Part shown: positions 1-7,480 of the stretch, in pieces
Numbering within the stretch: position 1 is the first letter of the stretch
Layout of the letters: the number at the start of each line of letters is the position of its first letter
Assembly: GCA_948470905.1 (NCBI GenBank)
Contig: CAOKQK010000004.1
Span: 19,448 to 83,447, forward strand
Length of the DNA stretch: 64,000 nt
From: an uncultured Lachnospiraceae bacterium
GTDB lineage: Bacteria > Bacillota > Clostridia > Lachnospirales > Lachnospiraceae
Direction of reading: 5' to 3'
Notes under the pieces: generated by a model
What the model was told of the DNA's origin: nothing
Databases searched by the model: none
The model's input: the letters and a program-made list of their open reading frames with translations, nothing else
Position numbers and translations under genes: made by a program

Positions 1-2451
1 GTCAGCCGCCTTGCCGCTCTCCCCGGGCACCGCGACCTTAACGGTCTTGCTCAGAGACAGCTGGTCGCCGTCATCGTTCACAGCTGACAGCGTCACCTTC
101 AGTTCCACCTCCGCTGCCTCTGCGGATGGCGCTACCGTCAGCAGGTTTTCCGCCACGGTGGCTTTTTCCTGCCCGGAAACCACCTCCCACAGGAGCGTAT
201 CGCCCTTTTCATCCTCGGAAGGAAGCAGTACCTGCCGCTTGTTCATATGTATCACATTTTTATCATCCAGCGTCACCAGGCGGTTGTTGATAAAACTCAC
301 AACATACTCTTCCATGCCGTCCAGCCGCGTATTCGCCAGGACAGTGACAGGGTAGGTCACTGTCCTGCCGTCCGCGCTGACAGTCACGGGGACGTTCTCA
401 CCCGGCACGGTATTGTCAAAAGAAACCGTATATTTTGTCACTTCTGTTTCAACCTTATCAGTGCTCCCGTTGGGAAAATGATAGACATAGACACCTCTCA
501 GGACCAGCCCGTTGGTATTTGCACTATCGCCCACATAATACACCGTCTTGGCAGCCGGCTTCACGATCTTTAATTCCGTAAGCTCCTTCGTGGTGCTGCT
601 GTCAATGGCCTCAAAGAACATATCGTCATAATAGTTGGCGCTGCTGCCCGCGTTCTGCAGCTCCACCGCCCCCACGTCAAACCTGGTCGCCCTGGTGGAA
701 GCGGCGCCGTTTGCGCTATGCACCGCGCCGCTGCCGCTTATGTACGCATTCTGGTCAAACTCCGCGAACCTGGTCCAGACATCTCCGGCATAGTCCTCCG
801 CAGTCCAGACCGCCGCCTCAAATGCCAGCATGCCCTGTTCATTGGACTTGTCAAGGTCAATGTCGATCGTCACCCTCGCCCAGGCATTGGTAGGCAGCCC
901 CGAAAAACGCTCCGCGAAATCCCCGCTGGTAGCCTTATCCAAATAGAGGTTCAAATTAGAGCTTCCATACTGGGCAACCTCCACCATGGGAAGTCCCTCG
1001 CTGTTTAAAATACGCAGGAACAGGGATGCCCCACTGGTAGCCTTGGTGAGGAATTTAGTCTCGAAATGCACGGTTCCCGAGGTGACGGGATCCGTCAGCG
1101 TCTTCACTGCCGTTCCCTTGTCAACCTTGATCTTGCTGCTGTCATTGCCGCTGACATCGCCCCCCGCTACACTGACATTGTCCCCGTTAAAGCCCACAGG
1201 ACCCACGCTGCCCTCGTCCGTATAGCCAAAGGTCACATAGGAACTGTCCGGCTTGGGCACTACCTTAACATTGTAATATACGGTAAATTCCTTATCGCCC
1301 TCCTTTGCCTTCACAGTAACCGGGCTTTCCTCCTTTATTTCAGAAAAATCATACTCTAGCTCATATTTTGTGATCTTTGCTTCCTTTGTCTCCGGCGTCC
1401 TGCCATCGGAATAAGTCACGGTATAAGTGCCGATTATCTCCATCCCTGCGGTGCTGGCCACGGAACCCTGGGGAAACTCCAGCACGTCCGGCAGCCTGTC
1501 AAGCTTAATGCCCTGCAGCGTCTTCTCCGAGGTGACAATCCCGGTGATTCCGTTCCCGTCGTCAAAAAGGATATCATCCACATAGGAGGTCCCCTGGGAC
1601 TCAAACTGTATCTCCCCTATGTCAAAGCTTTTCAGATCCGCTGTGGCGCAGCCGCCCGCCACCCCCTGATCCACATAAGCTTCCTTCTGGGTATAGACAC
1701 CGGCTTCCTTCCACTCACTGTCCGTGTAGGCACCCTTGTACGACACAGTCATCACAAACTGCAGCACACCCTCTTTCCTGGAAGCGTCCAGGTCGATCTC
1801 CGTGACCACCTTGATCCAGTTATTCTTGACCTTCAGATCATCCTGAGAGGCCAGCTTGATGGTATTTTCGGAACCGGTGATGGCAGTCCCCTTGTACATG
1901 TTCAGGTTTCCGCTGGTCTGCTGGGAATAATTGACCAGGGCATTCCCCTTGCTGTCCAGTATCTTGATGCCGAAAATAGCACTGTTCTGATAGCCCACTG
2001 TCTCAAGCGTCACCTTGCCCGAAGTGATGGGCTCTTTCAGGGTCTTTGAGATGGTTCCCTTGCTGACCCGTATCAATTTGGTCCCGTTGGTGTCCTTGCC
2101 GTCAGCCACGCTGCACACATCATCCCCTGATGCCTTGAGCTCCAGCCCGTCCAGGCTGTCCTCATCAATGTAATAAAACGACTGGGACCCCTGGGCCGTA
2201 AGCTGCAGCCCCATGTCCGCCGCCGTCACCGAACACGCTGCTCCTGACCCTGCCGTTCCCGGACACAAAGTCTCTGTCCCTGCCGTTCCCGAACACAAAG
2301 TCTCTGTCCCTGCCGTCACCGGACACGCTGCTCCTGACCCTGCCGTTCCCGCAGACACCGGAACCGCCGACGTGCAGGCCAGCATGACAGCCAGCCCAGC
2401 CGCCAGCATCCCGTTCTTTTTCGCACGATTTTTCTTCCCTTTCGCCTTCAT
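1..2451 (-). CDS. Secreted multi-domain Ig-like surface protein (C-terminus outside window)
   Basis: This is an open frame of 817 codons that continues past the left edge, so the protein is partial. It begins with a basic, hydrophobic signal peptide (ending near A-V-P-V-S-A-G), followed by a short repeat with four Cys residues at about 38-80. Two copies of a beta-rich module follow, at roughly residues 75-290 and 395-590. Each has a core around 'DIDLDxS' and ends with a 'YxDDxxF' turn. Each is followed by a bacterial Ig-like (Big) domain. The module resembles a carbohydrate-binding or lectin-like fold and is shared with the LysM protein at 28029-30086. The catalytic part, if there is one, must lie outside the window. 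The chosen ATG precedes the signal peptide directly. I infer a cell-surface polysaccharide-binding or -degrading protein; the exact activity is unknown. Confidence 0.8.
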   Translation of the reverse strand, partial: MKAKGKKNRAKKNGMLAAGLAVMLACTSAVPVSAGTAGSGAACPVTAGTETLCSGTAGTETLCPGTAGSGAACSVTAADMGLQLTAQGSQSFYYIDEDSLDGLELKASGDDVCSVADGKDTNGTKLIRVSKGTISKTLKEPITSGKVTLETVGYQNSAIFGIKILDSKGNALVNYSQQTSGNLNMYKGTAITGSENTIKLASQDDLKVKNNWIKVVTEIDLDASRKEGVLQFVMTVSYKGAYTDSEWKEAGVYTQKEAYVDQGVAGGCATADLKSFDIGEIQFESQGTSYVDDILFDDGNGITGIVTSEKTLQGIKLDRLPDVLEFPQGSVASTAGMEIIGTYTVTYSDGRTPETKEAKITKYELEYDFSEIKEESPVTVKAKEGDKEFTVYYNVKVVPKPDSSYVTFGYTDEGSVGPVGFNGDNVSVAGGDVSGNDSSKIKVDKGTAVKTLTDPVTSGTVHFETKFLTKATSGASLFLRILNSEGLPMVEVAQYGSSNLNLYLDKATSGDFAERFSGLPTNAWARVTIDIDLDKSNEQGMLAFEAAVWTAEDYAGDVWTRFAEFDQNAYISGSGAVHSANGAASTRATRFDVGAVELQNAGSSANYYDDMFFEAIDSSTTKELTELKIVKPAAKTVYYVGDSANTNGLVLRGVYVYHFPNGSTDKVETEVTKYTVSFDNTVPGENVPVTVSADGRTVTYPVTVLANTRLDGMEEYVVSFINNRLVTLDDKNVIHMNKRQVLLPSEDEKGDTLLWEVVSGQEKATVAENLLTVAPSAEAAEVELKVTLSAVNDDGDQLSLSKTVKVAVPGESGKAAD

Positions 2452-2509
2452 TGCCGCCTTCCCCCTGTTTTCTTCATTTAGGAACTGTCCCGAAATAAAT
2501 TACACCTTT

Positions 2510-2634
2510 TTATTCCCGCGGGCAATGAGTCACAAGTCCAGAGAAGTAAACTTCCTTAAAGTTTACTTCTCTGGAACCTTGACGGATACCGCGAGAGTCA
2601 AAAATCCCGTCAGCTTGCTGCGGGATTTTTGATT
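2510..2634 (-). repeat. Family A dispersed element, copy 1 (MITE/REP-like)
   Basis: About 125 bp that recurs at 3401-3524, 36121-36243 and 57236-57360. In the element's own orientation it runs: a terminator-like hairpin (AAAAATCCCG...CGGGATTTTT), 'CTCGCGG.ATTCGTCAAGG', a second hairpin built on AGAGAAGTAAACTT/AAGTTTACTTCTCT, and an end reading 'CTCATTGCCCGCGGGAATAA'. This copy is inverted relative to the other three. The internal 14-bp stem is perfect here. It carries no coding potential. Confidence 0.85.
2600..2631. terminator. Bidirectional terminator hairpin inside family A copy 1
   Basis: AAAAATCCCG pairs perfectly with CGGGATTTTT across an 11-nt loop, with A/T runs on both sides. It lies between the Rrf2 gene and the surface-protein gene and could stop transcription of the Rrf2 message. 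Confidence 0.7.
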
Positions 2635-2751
2635 ATGCTGCCAAGGGACAGTTCCTTACACGGATTTATACTGCACGCCCATAAAGCCTGCAGTTCACAA
2701 TACCGTTTTTTCCTGTATCTCTTTTCATTATCTTCCACCTTGCACGTCTCG

Positions 2752-3228
2752 TCAATCGGAGTTTGAAAAGTCAGCAAGATTTGCATTTTTATCCCTGCAT
2801 TTCCCACTGAATTGCCTTTTCTGCCGTCTTTCCACCAGGTCGGCAATGGTCACATTGTCAATCACCCTGTCGATCGCCGCATACAGCTCCTTCCAGACTT
2901 CCAGCGGCTCACAGGAATCGCACCTCTCGCAGGCAGGGGCCCCTTCCTCCAGGCACGCTACAGGAGCCATAGATCCCTCCGTCAGCCGCAGGATCATGCC
3001 CACGGTGTAATCCCCCGCCCGCTTGGCCAGGCGGTAGCCGCCCTGGGCGCCCCTGACGCTGGTGACATAGCCCGCCCTGTTCAGCACTGCAATAATCTGC
3101 TCCAGGTACTTTTCCGATATCCCCTGCCTGGCGGCAATGTCCTTTACTTTGATATACTCTCCGGTATTGTCCAGCGCCAGATCCAGCATGACCCGAACCG
3201 CATACCTGCCTTTTGTAGAAATTTTCAT
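2752..3228 (-). CDS. Rrf2-family transcriptional regulator with Cys cluster
   Basis: 158-residue winged-helix regulator. The N-terminus 'MKISTKGRYAVRVMLDLA' and the wing 'RGAQGGYRLAKR' are hallmarks of the Rrf2/IscR/CymR family. Four cysteines (C92, C100, C103, C106) sit where Fe-S-binding members keep theirs, so it may sense iron-sulfur status or redox; CymR-type cysteine control is the alternative. The ATG at 3228 is chosen over an upstream in-frame start because it gives the family N-terminus and has GGGAG seven bases upstream. It is a monocistronic gene with family A repeats on both sides. A CCTAT-N7-ATAGG dyad about 75 bp upstream is a possible autoregulatory operator. Its targets are not evident from the neighbours. 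Confidence 0.9.
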   Translation of the reverse strand: MKISTKGRYAVRVMLDLALDNTGEYIKVKDIAARQGISEKYLEQIIAVLNRAGYVTSVRGAQGGYRLAKRAGDYTVGMILRLTEGSMAPVACLEEGAPACERCDSCEPLEVWKELYAAIDRVIDNVTIADLVERRQKRQFSGKCRDKNANLADFSNSD

Positions 3229-3247
3229 AAACGTTCTCCCACTACCT

Positions 3248-3287
3248 GTTCCCGGCCTCCCGCGGACAATGAGCCACACGCCCAGGG
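3248..3287 (-). repeat. Family A partial remnant
   Basis: Matches only the 'GACTCATTGCCCGCGGGAA' end of family A, in the same orientation as copy 1 and with several substitutions. It lies in the Rrf2 leader just upstream of the start codon. Confidence 0.5.
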
Positions 3288-3303
3288 AAGCAAGCTTTGA
3301 TTT

Positions 3304-3320
3304 CCTATCATGTAAATAGG
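3304..3320. promoter_or_regulatory. Candidate operator upstream of the Rrf2 gene
   Basis: CCTAT-N7-ATAGG inverted repeat in an A/T-rich stretch upstream of the regulator. The position fits autoregulation, which is common for Rrf2 proteins; this is inference only. Confidence 0.35.
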
Positions 3321-3400
3321 AATATTATGGATAAAGCTTACCCCAGGCGGCGCTTCTTGTCAAGCATGCTGTGTACCCCGCCCAGGTTAAACTGTCTCAC

Positions 3401-3524
3401 AATCAAAAACCCCGCAGCAAGCTACGGGGTTTTTGACCCTCGCGGCATTCGTCAAGGTCCCAGAGAAGTAAACTTCTCAGAAGTTTACTTCCTTAGACTT
3501 GTGACTCATTGCCCGCGGGAATAA
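3401..3524 (+). repeat. Family A dispersed element, copy 2
   Basis: Full-length family A copy in plus orientation. It holds the terminator hairpin AAAAACCCCG/CGGGGTTTTT, the central AAGTAAACTTCT/AGAAGTTTACTT stem and the terminal 'GCCCGCGGGAATAA'. It separates the ABC exporter gene from the Rrf2 gene. Confidence 0.85.
3405..3434. terminator. Terminator hairpin in family A copy 2
   Basis: A perfect 10-bp stem AAAAACCCCG/CGGGGTTTTT with a 10-nt loop. It lies about 100 bp downstream of the ABC exporter stop codon (which is at 3536) and can serve as its terminator. Confidence 0.7.
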
Positions 3525-3535
3525 TTGCAGGACAT

Positions 3536-5191
3536 TCAAAATTGCCTTTCCAAATACCCGTTTTCTATCCGATACACTTCGTCACAGATTTTATAATCCT
3601 CCCTGTTATGGGAAATCAAAATGATGATCTTATTTTCAGCCAGTTTTTTTAACTTATCCGCTACACTGCCTTTTGCAGCATCATCCAGGTTTGATAAAGC
3701 TTCGTCAAATATCATCACGCTACAGTCTTTTATGAGCGCTCTTGCTATCTGCAGTTTTTTCATCTGCCCCGTGGAAAACATATTTTCGTCCTGAATCTGC
3801 GTTTCAAAAGTATCCTCGAGGGCATAAATGTCTTGCAACAAACCAATTTCTTCGCACGTCTTGCGGATTTTCTCCGCCTTCTCCTCCGTGAAGGGCTCAT
3901 CATCCGACAATGCAATATTATCATAAATTGACAGATAATACAGACTTCGATTTACACCAATATATTCAAACTGTTTTCTCAAGGGAAAATATTGACAGCC
4001 CTCTGCGCGGACTCCATTGAACAGCACTTCTCCTCCCGTGGGAAGAATATTTTGCATGATAAGGTTCATCATGCTTGTTTTTCCTGATCCATTTTTTCCT
4101 ATAAAGCCCACGATCTTTCCCTTTCGGAGATGGAAATTGACCTGATGCAATATCTCTTTTTCGCCATACGACAAAGAAACATTTTGGAAACAAAGCGAGT
4201 CGATACCTTCCACTGTCTCCTTTGCACGTTCGTTCTGATCCGACTTCCTGCTTAATTCTTCCAATTCAAAAACCCTTTCTATGGAAACCATCAATGGCTG
4301 CAGATTCGTTCTTGCATTCACCAATACATCAATGGAAGAAGACAGCGATTTTGAATAATTATTAAAAGCAACAAAGGTACCAAATGTGATCATTCCCATA
4401 TATACATAATACACACCCGCAACAGTTAAAGCAACGTGCCCCAGCATTCCCGCTGCTGAAACCAGCCCGTCAAATTTCGTCTGCGACATCATCTGTCTGA
4501 TGGATAAATCCCTTCCCTTTCCCGCCTCCCGGCATATTTTCCGTAAGACCTTCGGGACTCCATTTTGATTTTTTATTTCACAAATATTCCCTATCATGTT
4601 CTTCACATGATTGATATATTCATCATTCTGATTTACCACATCGACTGCATTTGCTTTTATAATTTTACGAAATTTGCGATTGATAACCACAATAAACGGA
4701 TACGGAAGTATTAAGATCACGCAAAGCCGCCAGTTGATGCAGACAGCCGCCAGACCAATGCAGACTACGTTAAGCACGGTAAAAACAAAGGAGAGCATGA
4801 CGGAAACAGCCGAATACACAGCATTGGAATCCGATACCAAAACAGAATACATTTTACCCTGCCCGAGATTCATTTGGTAATTTGGTATCTGCAGCAGATA
4901 TTCTGTAACTTTGCATTTTACGTGATAATTTACATTTTTTGCCGCCCTCGCTTCCGTTCTCTTTAACGCAAAACCAAACAGCTGAGATAAACAATAAGTT
5001 ACGATCAAAAAAGCTATAAATACCGACAAATCTTTGACCTGTCTGTTTAGAAGACAGGTTATCATATTTGCATAAATCAACGGCTGCACCACCGATATGG
5101 CCATGAGCATCAGGTGCAGTATCATAATGATCACAATGCGCAGTCTTTCTGATTTGCAATACTCTATGATTCTCCAGAATTTTTTAAACAT
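3536..5191 (-). CDS. ABC exporter (fused permease-ATPase), probable peptide export
   Basis: 551-residue half-transporter. The N-terminal ~300 residues contain about six hydrophobic segments. The ATPase domain has Walker A 'GKNGSGKTS' near residue 365, a degenerate signature 'FSTGQMKKLQIARAL' (STGQM in place of LSGGQ), Walker B 'SVMIFDEALSNLDD' and H-loop 'ILISH'. No C39 peptidase domain precedes the membrane part, so any leader peptide would be cut by another enzyme. It is transcribed divergently from the small peptide gene at 5287 across a 95-bp intergenic region with a shared palindrome. It lies next to two radical SAM enzymes, so I infer export of the modified peptide or self-protection. 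The start has AAGGA upstream. Confidence 0.88.
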   Translation of the reverse strand: MFKKFWRIIEYCKSERLRIVIIMILHLMLMAISVVQPLIYANMITCLLNRQVKDLSVFIAFLIVTYCLSQLFGFALKRTEARAAKNVNYHVKCKVTEYLLQIPNYQMNLGQGKMYSVLVSDSNAVYSAVSVMLSFVFTVLNVVCIGLAAVCINWRLCVILILPYPFIVVINRKFRKIIKANAVDVVNQNDEYINHVKNMIGNICEIKNQNGVPKVLRKICREAGKGRDLSIRQMMSQTKFDGLVSAAGMLGHVALTVAGVYYVYMGMITFGTFVAFNNYSKSLSSSIDVLVNARTNLQPLMVSIERVFELEELSRKSDQNERAKETVEGIDSLCFQNVSLSYGEKEILHQVNFHLRKGKIVGFIGKNGSGKTSMMNLIMQNILPTGGEVLFNGVRAEGCQYFPLRKQFEYIGVNRSLYYLSIYDNIALSDDEPFTEEKAEKIRKTCEEIGLLQDIYALEDTFETQIQDENMFSTGQMKKLQIARALIKDCSVMIFDEALSNLDDAAKGSVADKLKKLAENKIIILISHNREDYKICDEVYRIENGYLERQF

Positions 5192-5226
5192 CTTGTATTC
5201 CTTTTGTAATTTATTGTAAATTTCTG

Positions 5227-5255
5227 TTGTAATATATTACAGCTTATGCTATAAT
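5227..5255 (+). promoter_or_regulatory. Promoter of the small peptide gene, with palindromic operator
   Basis: -35 TTGTAA, 17-bp spacer, -10 TATAAT. A perfect 14-bp palindrome TGTAATATATTACA (5228-5241) overlaps the -35 box. The same TTGTAA-17-TATA layout with a TTGTA-N-TACAA dyad occurs before the radical SAM operon at 13133-13161, which suggests one regulator for both units. Confidence 0.75.
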
Positions 5256-5286
5256 GACTACATCATAAAATATAAGGAGGTTCTGT

Positions 5287-5493
5287 ATGGAAAATCTTAA
5301 TAACTTAATCTGGACGGACGAAATCAGCACCTGCAGTACGAATCCCGATCCTCGCCCCATGGTGACATTATGCCTGGTCGCTTTCTGCTCGGTTGATAGT
5401 AGGGACAAAGGTGACGTCGCTCCTTCTGGAAATGGGTTTGGCTGTGGTAAAGACCCCGCTTTTTCGGCAGCCGCGGCAGTCTGCGGACTCTGA
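5287..5493 (+). CDS. Small Cys-containing peptide, candidate RiPP precursor
   Basis: 68 residues with a strong Shine-Dalgarno (AAGGAGGT, 5-6 bases before ATG), a near-consensus promoter and an immediate rho-independent terminator: a short, probably abundant message. The first 15 residues ('MENLNNLIWTDEIST') are polar and leader-like. The remainder has five Cys (C16, C29, C34, C53, C66) and a Gly/Ala-rich C-terminus ('GFGCGKDP', 'SAAAAVCGL'). I recognise no family. The supporting evidence is context: two SPASM radical SAM enzymes, an M55 protein, two HExxH lipoproteins and an ABC exporter surround it. Such enzymes commonly install thioether or C-C links or epimerise residues in ribosomal peptides. 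Whether this is the substrate is inference. Confidence 0.6.
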   Translation: MENLNNLIWTDEISTCSTNPDPRPMVTLCLVAFCSVDSRDKGDVAPSGNGFGCGKDPAFSAAAAVCGL

Positions 5494-5506
5494 TACTTAT
5501 CTCTTG

Positions 5507-5539
5507 CGGGAGCCTGTAAAGGCTCCCGGCTTTCTATTT
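5507..5539 (+). terminator. Terminator of the small peptide gene
   Basis: CGGGAGCC-TGTAAA-GGCTCCCG stem (8 bp, perfect) followed by the T-rich tract CTTTCTATTT. It sits between the peptide gene and the convergent peptidase gene, and ends the short transcript 14 bp after the stop codon. Confidence 0.85.
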
Positions 5540-5540
5540 G

Positions 5541-7325
5541 TCACTGCGCTGCATTCGTACTGTACTGCGAATAATTGTCCTGGATATACTTTCTCCATTC
5601 CTGCACCAGATCATAATAGGACTTATCCCATTCCGCGTTATAATCATTATCGGAGCACACATAGGCAATGACCGCCTGTTCACCATATTGACCAACCAGA
5701 TAATGGATAAAGGAAGACCCTGACTGATATGAAGCATTGGGGTCTATTTTCTCATAAGCATATGTCACAAGATCATAAAATTCATGAACATCCGTCCGCA
5801 TGTCTATGGGGCGTCCGAGCATATCAATATATTCCTGGATCCATATGGTGGTCGAGCTAAGGTCATTCATCTTGGCGCTTAAAAAATCAGGAGAATACAC
5901 GTCGTATTTTGTACCAAAATAGGTTGCAAACCCTTCCACCTTCCAGCGATTTTTTTGATCCTCAAACCGTCCCTCCATCAAAGAATGGATATACTCATGC
6001 ACAAGTGATCCCACACTCTCCAAATGGATGATATGTTTGCCCATAGCATAATAAGATACTTTAGATACCACATTGTCATTTTTGAAAAAAACAATAACAT
6101 CATCATTATAGCTTTCAAAACCAAACAGCTCCCTGTATTGCCGCATCAGATCAGTGCTGCACTCAAAAAACTCCCTGACTTCCCCATAATCTTCATGCAG
6201 AAAGTTCTCTGACACCATGGGGTTCTTCTCCCATGAAAAGTCCTGCCAGTCCCTGTAGACATAAAAGCTTGCATACTCACAGCCCGCCGCATAGTCCGAC
6301 AGCGCTCCCCCATCCCGATAGAGGATCTCCGTCAGGCTGACATTTACGCCGGTTCCCGCATAAAACGCCTCCAACGCCTCATTTGCCCGGGACACTCCTT
6401 CCACGGTCCCCGATGCGGACAGCAGCTCCAGGAACTCCTCCTCCGAATGGGAAGACAAATAATCCTCCACGAACAGGCAGGCGTTATTCTTTGCCGCTTC
6501 CACGTCTTCCGGCGAAACAAATCTTTCGTCAAAACACAGTAAATTCAGATCATAAGCTTCCGGCACGCTCATGGGCAGAAAGCTGCCCGCCTCCCGCAGA
6601 CCCGGGTCTGCTTCCCTGCCATTTGATTCCGCTTCTCTGTCATTTGACCCTGCTTCTCCGTCGCCCGATCCCGCCTTTCTGCACAGATAATCCGCATACC
6701 CATAGGCCAGCCCGTAATTTCCCCACTCTGCATACCCTGCCAGCAGCACCCTCGCAAGATAATCCACAGAGTCCCAGGACCGAGGCGTAAGGTACAGCCG
6801 ACTGCCGGAAACAGAAACTCCGTCATAGGATTTCTGCTGCAGCACCACAATCTCAATCTCCGGCAGTACCCCCTCAATCCGGGAGAGCATTCTGTCCGTA
6901 GCCGCAATACAGGCATTCCGCTCCTGCTCGCCGATGGGAAGCTCAAAATAATAGACCGCATAGTCCGTCTGTGTCTTTTCCACATCTTTCCGGAGATGGT
7001 ACCCTTCCGATGTTTCACTGTAGTAAATAATGTCCCTTTCATAAGCACGTTCCGGGAATACTGCATTTTCTCCGCTTCCGGATGTTCCCGAGGCCGGTTC
7101 TTCTGTCCCCTCGTCCTCCGGCGTCTCCACCCCGGAGCCCGGTTCTTTTGTCCCTGCCTCATCTCCTGGTATCGTTACTCCCGGAGTTGGTTCTTCTGTC
7201 CTCCCGTCCTCCGGCGTTTCGTATCCCGCCGGTCCCGCAGATTCCCCAGGTTCTTTACCTGCGCCGCAGGCAGTCAGGATTGCCAGCATGGCAGCAGCGA
7301 TCCATAAACACATTCTTTTTGTCAT
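5541..7325 (-). CDS. HExxH zinc-peptidase-like lipoprotein, copy 1
   Basis: 594 residues. The N-terminus 'MTKRMCLWIAAAML' runs into lipobox L-T-A-C, so it is probably a lipoprotein at the outer face of the membrane. A Thr/Glu/Pro/Gly-rich spacer of about 75 residues follows. The C-terminal half has H-E-Y-I-H near residue 442, then 'VEGFATYF' about 20 residues on. This layout fits a gluzincin-type zinc metallopeptidase, with the second Glu as third ligand. It is the last gene of the radical SAM operon and nearly identical to the next gene upstream (7481-9316). I chose ATG 7325 over an upstream GTG because it gives a typical lipoprotein signal. Possible roles are leader removal outside the cell, or peptide turnover for immunity. 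Confidence 0.8.
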   Translation of the reverse strand: MTKRMCLWIAAAMLAILTACGAGKEPGESAGPAGYETPEDGRTEEPTPGVTIPGDEAGTKEPGSGVETPEDEGTEEPASGTSGSGENAVFPERAYERDIIYYSETSEGYHLRKDVEKTQTDYAVYYFELPIGEQERNACIAATDRMLSRIEGVLPEIEIVVLQQKSYDGVSVSGSRLYLTPRSWDSVDYLARVLLAGYAEWGNYGLAYGYADYLCRKAGSGDGEAGSNDREAESNGREADPGLREAGSFLPMSVPEAYDLNLLCFDERFVSPEDVEAAKNNACLFVEDYLSSHSEEEFLELLSASGTVEGVSRANEALEAFYAGTGVNVSLTEILYRDGGALSDYAAGCEYASFYVYRDWQDFSWEKNPMVSENFLHEDYGEVREFFECSTDLMRQYRELFGFESYNDDVIVFFKNDNVVSKVSYYAMGKHIIHLESVGSLVHEYIHSLMEGRFEDQKNRWKVEGFATYFGTKYDVYSPDFLSAKMNDLSSTTIWIQEYIDMLGRPIDMRTDVHEFYDLVTYAYEKIDPNASYQSGSSFIHYLVGQYGEQAVIAYVCSDNDYNAEWDKSYYDLVQEWRKYIQDNYSQYSTNAAQ

Positions 7326-7348
7326 TAACCTTCCCCTCACCTTTCTTT

Positions 7349-7423
7349 CTATTTTGACTCTGACAGCCAGTACAAATAGCTTATCTCCTCATCAGACAGT
7401 GCTCTCCAATCTCTTTGATGTAA
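7349..7423 (-). pseudogene. Remnant of the M55 gene 3' end left by tandem duplication
   Basis: 75 bp matching the last 25 codons of the M55 gene (9340-9414) almost exactly, including its stop codon and the spacer to the next gene. The match ends abruptly at 7423. It marks the edge of a duplication unit of about 1.9 kb that copied the lipoprotein gene together with the tail of the gene upstream. Confidence 0.85.
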
Positions 7424-7480
7424 TAAATGCCAATCAAGAAATGTCAATCTGATGGTATATGATTTCTGCTCTCCCTATTG

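Noticed and set aside
2510-2634. Family A as a riboswitch or regulatory leader
   Set aside because: Copies lie in both orientations, sit mostly at gene 3' ends and have decayed or excised remnants, which fits a mobile repeat better than a leader RNA.
5393-5671. Alternative frame overlapping the peptide gene and terminator
   Set aside because: No ribosome site. It crosses a strong terminator and overlaps the opposite-strand lipoprotein gene; it shows no family features.
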